The notes beneath the pieces are model-generated. The model was not told the origin of the DNA, searched no databases, and worked only from the letters and a program-made list of their open reading frames with translations. 64,000 nt of DNA from Anaeramoeba ignava (lineage: Eukaryota; Metamonada; Anaeramoebidae), in NCBI GenBank assembly GCA_028826165.1, contig JAPDFW010000070.1, positions 828,501 to 892,500 on the forward strand. The letters run 5' to 3'. This document shows positions 44,501 to 53,832 of the stretch, piece by piece (the first letter of the stretch is position 1; each line of letters opens with the position of its first letter). The position numbers were made by a program, and so were the translations under genes.

Positions 44501-45900
44501 TGGAAATTGGGCACAAGTGAAATGGGCTTTTCGGTTGTATTTGAAGAAGTGTCTTGGATGGAAATTTCTTTCTTGGCTGCTTTGGTAAATATCCGAGGCA
44601 GTAAATTGATGAAAATTTCGTCTGCTTGCTTGTGAATTGAGGAGTAATATTGGAACTGTTTCGAAGATAATTCGATGATCTTCAAATATTCCTTCATTTT
44701 GTTTGCGTTTTTTTGGAAATCGATTTCAGATGATTTTGAGAAAACAATCTCCTTTTCAAACAAATATGGAGTGGAAACAAAATCATAGTAATTGAGTTGC
44801 TTTGTGTTTTGGCAAACGGTTTTCTTTTTGTGATCAATGGTTTCAAAATCACTATTTGTTTTTGTTATTGGTATGTATTTTTGTCGGGTTTTTTGTTTTG
44901 ATTTGGAGAGTTTTGCGTTGTCTTTTGTTTTTGTATGAAGAAAAGAAAAGATTTCACGGTCGGATTCTTTTTGGATATTTTCAAAACTAATGCTATCATA
45001 ATCATAAGAATTTTTTGTTTTGTTAGACTCATTGTTATTGTTATTAGAATTGTTATTTTTATTGTTATTATTGTTATTATCATCCATATCAATATTTTGT
45101 GTGCTGTCGTAGTTGAAGTCAGAAATTTCTGAATTATTCGATGTGAATATGGTTGTTGTATTATCGTCTTCATAATGAGGGAAATTTTTTTGTGCGATTC
45201 TCTTAATTCTCATAAAAACCCCATTTCTATCAACAAGTTCCATCCACAATTTTGAATTGGGAAGAAATAAACTCTTCAATTTCCCGAAATCATAAAAGTC
45301 AACGTTGCGAAGGAAATGATCTTCGGCAGTTATATACAGTTGTTCAATATCTGTTGCAAGCCAACGTTGCATTGTTGAAAATATTATTGCAGTATCACTG
45401 TTTGAAAAATAGTTTTTTGTTTGGGAAAGAAATTGATTCAAAGATTCTTTTGGAAAATCAACCAATTCAAAAAGTTTTGATCCAAAAAGTAATTCCTTTT
45501 GCGGAAAAGAGCTGCTTTTGTTTGTATACATTAAAAACGAGAAGTAAATTTTGAAAATCATTTGCCAAATTAAAGGAGAAAGAATCGAGTAATTGTGTTG
45601 AGCAAAAAACGACCACCAATAAACGTAATTCAAATGCTGCATGATGAATACGTCTTGCTTCATTGATTTGATTGGTTTATCTGATCTGGTAATGATTTCC
45701 CCAATTGCTTGTGTCAGTTCGCGTTCCATTTCTGTTTCAAATATAAGTGTTTCAAATAAAAAGAATGAAAATTCTGTTGCCAATTTTTCGCAAAATTGCT
45801 GTGAGCATTTTGTGAATGGGAGAAGTGAGGGATGTTCAAATACTTCTTCTCTTAAAAAATGTTGTTTTATTTTATAATTCTTAGTGAAAATGTCTATCAA
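41500..45900 (-). CDS. Very large alpha-helical protein, main segment (possible EPG5-like autophagy tether)
   Basis: 1466-residue ORF with no ATG at its apparent start (TTG at 45900). The frame is open further upstream to about 46010, through KEKEKAKLKKSKNFKENSESPN, into a CAAAAT tract. It is composed almost wholly of amphipathic helices, with Asn-rich inserts (a run of Asn at about 45080 and another at about 42490) and an Asn/Glu/Gln tract near the C-terminus (about 41690). Together with the ORFs at 45965-47716 and 47713-49398 it would be a single protein of about 2,600 residues, the size of EPG5. The upstream segment has a W..GEKNHICMFAREIISKINFGF and LFVHPYLHRLCLLILTEF pattern that recalls EPG5. 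I cannot confirm this without a search. Other large HEAT-type proteins are possible. Confidence 0.6.
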   Translation of the reverse strand: MIDIFTKNYKIKQHFLREEVFEHPSLLPFTKCSQQFCEKLATEFSFFLFETLIFETEMERELTQAIGEIITRSDKPIKSMKQDVFIMQHLNYVYWWSFFAQHNYSILSPLIWQMIFKIYFSFLMYTNKSSSFPQKELLFGSKLFELVDFPKESLNQFLSQTKNYFSNSDTAIIFSTMQRWLATDIEQLYITAEDHFLRNVDFYDFGKLKSLFLPNSKLWMELVDRNGVFMRIKRIAQKNFPHYEDDNTTTIFTSNNSEISDFNYDSTQNIDMDDNNNNNNKNNNSNNNNNESNKTKNSYDYDSISFENIQKESDREIFSFLHTKTKDNAKLSKSKQKTRQKYIPITKTNSDFETIDHKKKTVCQNTKQLNYYDFVSTPYLFEKEIVFSKSSEIDFQKNANKMKEYLKIIELSSKQFQYYSSIHKQADEIFINLLPRIFTKAAKKEISIQDTSSNTTEKPISLVPNFQEYPREMVCAVLISNRKKISKFTNRKTNPNNKIASNIIAAMINITSYIDRIIYAYKKQQKQELFIKDGANKSNQDLAVLDLQHRSKIDFEEMGLKWFKLLLRFNQDECQEDPLFDILLHQTIPKLFHFFVKKTQKITKYIIGNPSSFPFLVKEMDPAKKDENLMMLYQVVVESFTQESSPANAKALDTLFIHFNFQKWIETPQREKSFYLELAKNQISIFTSDLEEKFPGLFFHISRNIQVLMRTIYRSNFPDILKFILDKTIENKVNLQVWTFLNEILGVCVYAGNADQIADILHNFLDSQTKTAQIPNELYLSLSRYLPYLVVFLNKILYHHNTSLRNYHQDLFVLTFDFIWKIFEPFFIAANHEKIHINNYNFNLNFAHEIFNNEKIILKIFSQYILALQKQDPSAMKNFASHFLDLFNEDFSFSSDVCSVLVSDLPWYKVQIEEDLSKKFLAIHQFLSFDFLTSIVPKLDHSILVSGDSSSQKAVEENILLFIIYLSIRKERKRISNNSKLKWVEFIISILGKTKSITISHPVFDSICSSIFNTFENIELKKLPYTSLTPLDSVYTFNQKNTPFPFSIIQFIGQIKNPENFNHLCSYISTIITAISISIQRIEYENSLKSTKYGLNKKFLNKNFHQSSFEGLNPKQLNDSNLLSPKKGNQNNNNNNNNSVICNTDLGINDVSYLISHLFQNLEFWNQAISSDKSKKSNILTQISSLFDILNADLLQKMLNLTFQFIKKTETQNIVFFACSLTNEITESQVTFAILFEFYISEYLVRPQSSFSKLLIEMKESKHLSLLDNPSLEDSFLITGSVLSLCSIFLIKFQENSQKQSQKNAQFFIPFIDEIIQWIYSIKLENSHKIKVIFFVEIWLVLISDILKTNPGIFAQKQKHFAYDLVRTFKEISQIEDLNENENENQNLNQSEIQNENQIQIQIQNRKSNSKEKENEKENENYLHFPQLKNSNNEIILFSKILSQFMEQSLNITEMNSKDIFPFFIF

Positions 45901-45964
45901 ATTTGGTGATTCAGAATTTTCCTTAAAATTCTTCGATTTTTTGAGCTTTGCCTTTTCTTTTTCT

Positions 45965-47716
45965 TTAAATTTTAATTTTGATTTTGATTTTGATTTTGAT
46001 TTTGATTTTGATTTGGATTTTTATGTTTATGTTTTGAATTTCCGAGTGCAAAAATTTTGAATAAAGAAAATCGTGAATAATTTCTCTGAAATTAAAAATA
46101 AAGGCAGTTCTAAAAAGGGTATCCATTGAGTATAAAATCTTATCCTTTTGATGCCAATCAGGAAAAGATGCGAATGTGAACAGCCAAAATTGGAGAAGAT
46201 CTTCCGATTTGCAAACATAGCGAATTTTCAGAATATCTGACGGGATTCCTTTTGATTGTTCGACAACTTGTGATTCGAAAACCTTTTTCTCTTTTTCTCT
46301 GTGATATATCATGATTGAGGCAATATTTCCGAAAATTGACAACGGATGAAGAGTGTTTGGATCGTTGGGATTTGGTTTTGTAGTCGAACGATTCTCAAAA
46401 ACCTCATCGACTTCTTCTTTTAAGGTATTATCACTATCATAGGAAACAAAATCAAAAAGTTCTAAAGCTTTCATAAAAGAGTCTTCAGTAAAGAAGAAAG
46501 AAAGTAAAGGACTCAAACACTGGTAAAAATAAAAGCTTGCTCTTTTCACTGATTTCCTGCGCAATTTCTGAGTGATTAATTTTGTGTTGTATTCAGGCTT
46601 GTTTGCAAATGATTTGTTATTTATTGCTGCCTGTTTTTTGTTAGTATTTCTATTTTTGATATTTTTTATGTTTAATTGCTGGGAATTTGTTTGTTGAACT
46701 ACATTCATCTGCACAAATTCTGGGATGATATGATAGAGGGTGATTGAAAATTTTGGGATCAAGTCCCTTTCCAAAAAGGCCTTGATAAGTTCTCTTGAAA
46801 AGACAGTGGGAGAATTTCTCACTGAAGATGAATAAAGTCCAAATGCATTTGTTGTGAGTAAAATTGTATTTGCAATGAAAGCATCCAATTTGGTTTTCTT
46901 TGAAATGTATTGTTTTAAGAAGGTGATTTGTGGATCAATTTCCTTTCCTGAAATATCAAATTTCGGGAGTCTTGATTCGCCAAATTTTGTGTATAAATTC
47001 AGTGAATATGCAGTGTCCCAACAAAATTTTGTGAATGTGTTTGTTTCTGATAAAAGGATTTGATTTTTGCTTTTTTTGGAGACTAAAACTGTGATCCAAA
47101 ACTCTGTTAAAATGAGGAGACAAAGACGATGGAGATATGGATGAACAAAAAGTGTTTTTTTCTTTGTTCCAAATATTTCATGGATATTTGCTTGAGGTAA
47201 ATCAGGATCAATATTTGAATTTGAATTTATATTTGTATTTGAATTTATATTTATATTTGAATCTATATTTGTATTTGAATCTATATTTGTATTTGTATTT
47301 GTATTTGTAAATTGATTAAATTGATTAAATTGATTAAATTCATCTTCATCTTCTTCATCATCTGCAAATCCAAAATTAATTTTGCTAATAATCTCTCTTG
47401 CAAACATGCAAATATGATTTTTTTCACCGCGAAGAATCCATTTTTTCAATATTAAGAAATCGGATATTTTGGGTCTCCATTTATTGAAGGGATAAAGAAG
47501 AAATTTGTGAAAAGATGACACGCTGATAAGGGATTGAATATTATCAATGATATCTAGCAAAAAGGAGATCCAATCCGGGTTACTTTTCATGATTTGAGAT
47601 AACGTCTCTTTAATTGTGGCTCTGCAAAAGGAGTTTGTCTCAGGAATAACAAAACCTGAAATGACCATTTCGAAAATGATGCATTTGACAAGCTCTGGAT
47701 TTGTTTTATTTGTCAT
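45965..47716 (-). CDS. Large helical protein, middle segment
   Basis: 583-codon frame that starts in the ATGA overlap with the preceding ORF (47716) and runs into a CAAAAT array, where it reads Ile-Lys and stops at 45965. It contains SNPDWISFLLDIIDN and a KWRPKISDFLILKKWILRGEK....AREIISKINFGF segment, an acidic stretch followed by Phe-Asn-Gln and Asn/Thr/Ser repeats (about 47215-47330), then LHRLCLLILTEFWITVL. The continuity of helical pattern on both sides implies one protein with the neighbouring ORFs. Frame is lost again at the CAAAAT array 45967-46015. Confidence 0.6.
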   Translation of the reverse strand: MTNKTNPELVKCIIFEMVISGFVIPETNSFCRATIKETLSQIMKSNPDWISFLLDIIDNIQSLISVSSFHKFLLYPFNKWRPKISDFLILKKWILRGEKNHICMFAREIISKINFGFADDEEDEDEFNQFNQFNQFTNTNTNTNIDSNTNIDSNININSNTNINSNSNIDPDLPQANIHEIFGTKKKTLFVHPYLHRLCLLILTEFWITVLVSKKSKNQILLSETNTFTKFCWDTAYSLNLYTKFGESRLPKFDISGKEIDPQITFLKQYISKKTKLDAFIANTILLTTNAFGLYSSSVRNSPTVFSRELIKAFLERDLIPKFSITLYHIIPEFVQMNVVQQTNSQQLNIKNIKNRNTNKKQAAINNKSFANKPEYNTKLITQKLRRKSVKRASFYFYQCLSPLLSFFFTEDSFMKALELFDFVSYDSDNTLKEEVDEVFENRSTTKPNPNDPNTLHPLSIFGNIASIMIYHREKEKKVFESQVVEQSKGIPSDILKIRYVCKSEDLLQFWLFTFASFPDWHQKDKILYSMDTLFRTAFIFNFREIIHDFLYSKFLHSEIQNINIKIQIKIKIKIKIKIKIKI

Positions 47717-49398
47717 TTTCCCATTGAATAGATGACAAAATCTCCGTTATTTTCAAGTGAGGTGATAAATTGCTCTCTTGGTTTTGTTTGTATATGAGAA
47801 ATCATTAAATTAGATGATCTTTTTGTTTCGCCAATTGTGAATTGTTCCCATTGCTTGAATGTTTTGATTTCTAGTTTTGGCGAGAATTCACCGTTATAGA
47901 ACAACAAGAATATTTTCCACAAAGCATCGCCAGAAACAACGTTATATGGGAAATTAATAAGCAACGGACGCAATATCAAAAGAGGGCAATCAAGAACGGT
48001 TTTGATGCCAAAAAGCATGAAATGATCTATAATTGTTTGTTTTGAATAATGCGTATTTGGGATTTTATCAATGGGTTGTCTGCTCAAATAATTTGCCAAT
48101 TCCGATATTGATTGATATATTAATTTGGAAAGTTGCAAAAGATTGAGTTCGTCTTTCAAAACTTGTACGCCAAGTTCGCAAAGACGAAGAATTGTACTTG
48201 TAATTTGAACAACCTCCAAAATGGAGAAATGGGATTGCTTTGTGAAAATGAATAAGAAAAAGTGCTCGAAAGGAATCAAGTGAACAACAGTGAAAAAAGA
48301 TGTTTCGAATTGGGAAAGAGGAGCCTTGATGCTTCTCGAGTTGATATCAATGCGGGATTTTTCTGCAATAGGAATTTCAAGTGGCAAAATATTTTTTTTG
48401 CTTTTTATCATATTTAAGTTTGCAGATTGTTTTTTTTTGAGTGTTTTTTGTAATAGTTTGAAGATGATTAGGAAAATATTTGCCGAATCGATTGTCCATA
48501 TTTTGGGGTTTTGGATCAAGTTTTCGACAAATTTTGTTGAGGAAGGAGAGTTTATGACTGTGTAATATAAAAAGAGCAACTCCTCAATGTAGTTCATGTT
48601 TGTTAAAATAAGTGTGATTTTTTGGATCCAATTGACAAGATATTTTTGAGTTTTTTTCTTTGATTGTTCTTCGCATTCATTTTCTTCGCTTTCGGTTAAA
48701 AAACTTGTCATTTCATTTTGATTTGACAAATAATTAACGGTTGTTTCCTTTTGAAGCGATGAGTATTTACTTTCGAGAAGGAAAATATCGTTAATTAGAC
48801 AGCAAATTGGGTTCAATTGATTTGGTTTTTGGTTTTCATGATGAGAATATTCAAGTTTTTTAGAGTTGAAAAATTGAGCCAAGAATATTTCAATTGATAA
48901 AAGAGAATTTTGCTTTTCTGCTGAAACTAATCGCAATTGGGAATGAACTTTTTCACGGAAACTCGCCATTATATTCTTTAAACCTTCCAACCGACCAAAA
49001 CATTGAGCTTCCAAATACTCAATTTCACTTGATACTAAATAGTCGCCATTTGAATATGTTGGTTTTTCTTTTTGTTTTTTGATTCTCCATGAATTTTTGA
49101 TGAGATCTTTGATTCTTTTATCAAGATTGTTAATTTCCTTTTTCAGTTTTTTTCTTTTTGTAATTGCTTGATAATAATTTTCAATCAATCTCGCAAATTT
49201 TGTTTGTTTTGTTTCGTTTTTTTCAAGATGAATCTATTAACGAGATATTTAAACAAAACAAATTAAAATTCATTCAAAAAAAAAAAATTTTTTTATAAGA
49301 ACATTTATTTTTACAATTTCATATGTTGATATTGCCTTCTTTAAAATGTTTTCATATGAATTTTGAAATTTTAAATCTATTTCTTGGATTCCTTGCAT
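47713..49398 (-). CDS. Large helical protein, N-terminal segment
   Basis: Exon 1 (49398-49315) begins with ATG and encodes MQGIQEIDLKFQNSYENILK. After an 81-bp intron (GTAAAAAT...TTAATAG) exon 2 begins at 49233 (IHLEKNETKQTKFARLIENYYQAITKRKKLKKEINNLDKRI), which looks like a coiled coil. A helical domain with segments such as FEHFFLFIFTKQSHFSILEVV and PLLILRPLLINFPYNVVSGDALWKIF follows. It stops at TGA 47713-47715, directly after a GGGAAAA heptamer, and the next ORF begins in the -1 frame at the overlapping ATG. The gene is divergent from the ankyrin-BTB gene at 49496, with 97 bp between starts. Confidence 0.65.
47716..47722 (-). other. GGGAAAA heptamer at the frame junction
   Basis: Zero-frame codons are ATG GGA AAA TGA. 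The G GGA AAA arrangement fits the X XXY YYZ rule for -1 ribosomal frameshifting, and a -1 slip enters exactly the frame of the downstream ORF. Alternatives are a missing A in the assembly, a 44-nt intron (GTCATC...CCAGAG, phase 0), or reinitiation at the ATGA overlap. Confidence 0.4.
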
Positions 49399-49428
49399 TT
49401 TAAGAAAAAAAAAGAAAAAAAAGAAAAG

Positions 49429-49495
49429 AAAAGAAAAATGAAAAAAAAATGAAAAAAAATATTTACTTTTTTTTTCTTTTTTAAAAATTAAAAAA
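49429..49495. promoter_or_regulatory. Divergent promoter gap with ATGAAAAAAA repeats
   Basis: Only 97 bp separate the ATG codons of the large helical gene (-) and the ankyrin-BTB gene (+). The gap holds GAAAAATGAAAAAAAAATG and a second ATGAAAAAAAATA, then a T-run and AAAAATTAAAAAA. Both genes must start transcription within it. Confidence 0.4.
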
Positions 49496-51340
49496 ATGTT
49501 TCAGAAAATTTTGGATCAAGAAGAAAAAAAAGTATTAGATTTATTATCAAATATTGGAAATATTGGGAAAACAGAAAAGGAAAGAGAGCAATTAATGATT
49601 TATGAAAGTAAAAAATATGGAAGATATAAAGTGATTGAAAAATTGATTTCAGAGAAAATTTCTGTGAATTGTTTTGATTATTTATCAAAAACACCACTAC
49701 ATTATATTTCATCAAATCACAACAACACAAAAATAATTGAGATGTTAATCAGAGAAGGAGCGAAAGTAGACGCATTAGACAAGTCTCATAAAACACCATT
49801 ACATTATGCATGTCAGAATCACAACTCAAAAGAAGTGATATTTTTACTTGTTGATTTGGGTTCAAGTGTAAATTTAACTGATTCAAATGGAATGAATTCA
49901 CTTCATTATGAGTGTTGTAGTCAATTTTCTCGCATGGAAGTGATCAAGTATCTTATTAACAAAGGAGTGGATATCAACTCAAAGGATCATTTTTCACGAA
50001 CATCATTGAATTATCTTTTACTTGAAAGAACAAAACCAGAAATTATCAAAGAATTTTGCAATTTGGGACAAATTGATTTCCAAAGCAAAGACCATCTCGG
50101 ACAGAGCTTCTTGCACTATGTGTGCTACTATCCAAATCAAGCAGACCTCGACAAGCTTTTCCGTCTTTTTGTCGAGAGCTATTCGGTGGATCCAAATTCT
50201 CAGGATTTTGACCTGAAATCCCCACTTCATTTACTCATTTTGAATTCTTCATCTTTGCCGTTAATTGAATACGCTGTCTCCAAAGGCGCAGATGTCAACT
50301 CGCTCACAAATGATAATAAAACTCCTCTTCATGTCGCCTTTGAGCGCGGCTCTTCTTTTGCTCTTTTTGAGTTTCTTCTGCAAAAAGGAGCAAAAATCCA
50401 CCACAAACCAAAAAAATCAAGCTCAGCACTTGCTCTTGCAATGATAAACAAGATGGAAATCAACGTGATAAGGCTACTTCTTCAGCACTCAGAAAACCCA
50501 AACTGCAAAATCTACGAAAAAAGCCAAGTGAAAACCCCATTAGAAATTTCTATTGAGAAATCAGATGTTGATTTATTTAAATTATTATTGCATTATGGAG
50601 CAAAAACAAAACTTGATCAGATCAAAGATTTAAGTCCCGAATTCCAAAATTGGGCCAAAGTTTATTCTTCACTTATGGAAGATTTCCTGAATCTTTTTTC
50701 TCGTCAAGAACTCACTGATTTTGAAGTAAAATGCAAAAACGGAAAATCAATTGGATTTCATAAGCTTTTTTTTCGACTTCGAACTTCAGATAGTATTGAC
50801 CTTTTTCTTGATGAAAATAATCCTTTTCATAGCAAAATCATCTCCAATTTCCAAGGATTTGCACTTGCTTCAAGTCAAGAAGATGTGGAACTTTTTCTTA
50901 AATTTGTTTATTCTGGAATTTGTTTGCCATCAAAAGAAAAAGAAGTCAAAGAAATGAGCAAAAAAATTGGATTGGCAAAAAACTGGTTTAGAAAAAAGGA
51001 TCATCGAAGAGGACTTCTTTTTGATTTGGAGAAATTGTATCAACATGAAGAAAGTAAAGATTTTGCGATTATTGTTTTTGGAAAAGAAATCAAGGTTCAT
51101 AAAATAGTGTTGCTAGCAAGAAGTGAATTATTTCGAGGGATGTTTTTATCAGTTACAGAAGACCAATCTAATAAAGTTAATGATTATAGTGAAAGATCTT
51201 TTGAAGCAATGAAAGAATTGATTTATTTTCTTTATTTTGATTCCTTATCTAAAGATTGTTCTTTTGAGGTTTCTGAAGAATTAAAAGATGCTGTTGATTT
51301 TTATCAATTAAATTTAAATTCCAATCTTAATCAAAATTAA
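49496..51340 (+). CDS. Ankyrin-BTB protein
   Basis: Single-exon 614-aa protein. After a charged N-terminus there are about nine ankyrin repeats (KTPLHYISSNHNNTKIIEMLIREGAKVDALD; KTPLHYACQNHNSKEVIFLLVDLGSSV and others), a spacer with a degenerate BTB-like segment (LTDFEVKCKNGKSIGFHKLFFRLRTSD), and a C-terminal BTB/POZ domain (KDFAIIVFGKEIKVHKIVLLARSELFRGMFLSVTED) with helices ending VDFYQLNLN. Likely a substrate adaptor for a cullin-3 ubiquitin ligase, as for other BTB proteins; that is family inference. GC content is highest around 50050-50500, the middle of the exon, and lower at both ends. The third intact or near-intact member of an ankyrin-BTB family within 16 kb. Confidence 0.87.
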   Translation: MFQKILDQEEKKVLDLLSNIGNIGKTEKEREQLMIYESKKYGRYKVIEKLISEKISVNCFDYLSKTPLHYISSNHNNTKIIEMLIREGAKVDALDKSHKTPLHYACQNHNSKEVIFLLVDLGSSVNLTDSNGMNSLHYECCSQFSRMEVIKYLINKGVDINSKDHFSRTSLNYLLLERTKPEIIKEFCNLGQIDFQSKDHLGQSFLHYVCYYPNQADLDKLFRLFVESYSVDPNSQDFDLKSPLHLLILNSSSLPLIEYAVSKGADVNSLTNDNKTPLHVAFERGSSFALFEFLLQKGAKIHHKPKKSSSALALAMINKMEINVIRLLLQHSENPNCKIYEKSQVKTPLEISIEKSDVDLFKLLLHYGAKTKLDQIKDLSPEFQNWAKVYSSLMEDFLNLFSRQELTDFEVKCKNGKSIGFHKLFFRLRTSDSIDLFLDENNPFHSKIISNFQGFALASSQEDVELFLKFVYSGICLPSKEKEVKEMSKKIGLAKNWFRKKDHRRGLLFDLEKLYQHEESKDFAIIVFGKEIKVHKIVLLARSELFRGMFLSVTEDQSNKVNDYSERSFEAMKELIYFLYFDSLSKDCSFEVSEELKDAVDFYQLNLNSNLNQN

Positions 51341-51357
51341 AGAAGAAATGAAGAAAA

Positions 51358-52490
51358 TAAATCCAAATCCAAATCCAAATCCATATAAATTTTATATTAA
51401 TTTATATCAATTTTATATTAATTTTAAATCAATTTTAAATCAATTTTAAATCAATTTTATATTAATTTTAAATCAATTTTAAATCAATTTTAAATCAATT
51501 TTAAATCAATTTTATATCAATTTTAAATCAATTTTAAATTAATTTTATATCAATTTTAAATCAATTTTATATTAATTTTATATCAATTTTAAATCAATTT
51601 TATATCAATTTTATATCAATTTTAAATCAATTTTAAATCAATTTTATATCAATTTTATATTAATTTTAAATCAATTTTAAATCAATTTTATATCAATTTT
51701 ATATTAATTTTATATCAATTTTATATTAATTTTATATTAATTTTATATTAATTTTATATCAATTTTAAATTAATTTTAAATCAATTTTAAATCAATTTTA
51801 AATCAATTTTAAATCAATTTTATATCAATTTTAAATTAATTTTATATCAATTTTAAATCAATTTTAAATCAATTTTATATTAATTTTTATATCAATTTTA
51901 AATCAATTTTAAATCAATTTTAAATCAATTTTAAATCAATTTTAAATCAATTTTAAATCAATTTTAAATCAATTTTATATCAATTTTAAATCAATTTTAA
52001 ATCAATTTTATATTAATTTTAAATCAATTTTAAATCAATTTTAAATCAATTTTAAATCAATTTTAAATCAATTTTAAATCAATTTTAAATCAATTTTAAA
52101 TCAATTTTAAATCAAATTTATATCAATTTTATATCAATTTTAAATCAATTTTAAATCAATTTTATATCAATTTTAAATCAATTTTAAATCAATTTTAAAT
52201 CAATTTTATATCAATTTTAAATCAATTTTATATTAATTTTAAATTAATTTTAAATCAATTTTATATCAATTTTAAATTAATTTTAAATCAATTTTAAATC
52301 AATTTTATATCAATTTTATATCAATTTTATATCAATTTTAAATCAATTTTAAATCAATTTTATATTAATTTTAAATCAATTTTATATTAATTTTATATCA
52401 ATTTTAAATTAATTTTATATCAATTTTATATCAATTTTAAATCAATTTTATATCAATTTTAAATCAATTTTATATCAATTTTAAATCTAA
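51358..52490. repeat. 1.1-kb array of 11-bp TTTTAAATCAA units
   Basis: Intergenic, between the ankyrin-BTB gene (+) and the ubiquitin-eL40 gene (-), both of which end towards it. The unit is TTTTAAATCAA with two common variants, TTTTATATCAA and TTTTATATTAA, in irregular order. It is strikingly uniform in length; one insertion is seen near 51884. Period 11 does not preserve frame, so no ORFs arise. Confidence 0.92.
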
Positions 52491-52672
52491 AATCAAGAAT
52501 TTTGAAGATTAAGTCATTTATGAAGGATTTCTTTTATTAAAATGGATTAAAAACTTTCATTAGAAATCAAAAAAAGAAAGTAAAAAAGAAAGTAAAAAAA
52601 AAAGAAGAAGTAAAAAAAAAGAATTTTTGGAAAGAAAAAAATTGAAAATATTGAGGTAAATAAACTTGTAAT
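52491..52672. other. 3' flank of the ubiquitin-eL40 gene
   Basis: Short non-repetitive gap with an AAGAAAGTAAAAAAGAAAG block (about 52570-52620). No gene seen. Confidence 0.4.
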
Positions 52673-53832
<1,160 letters not shown>

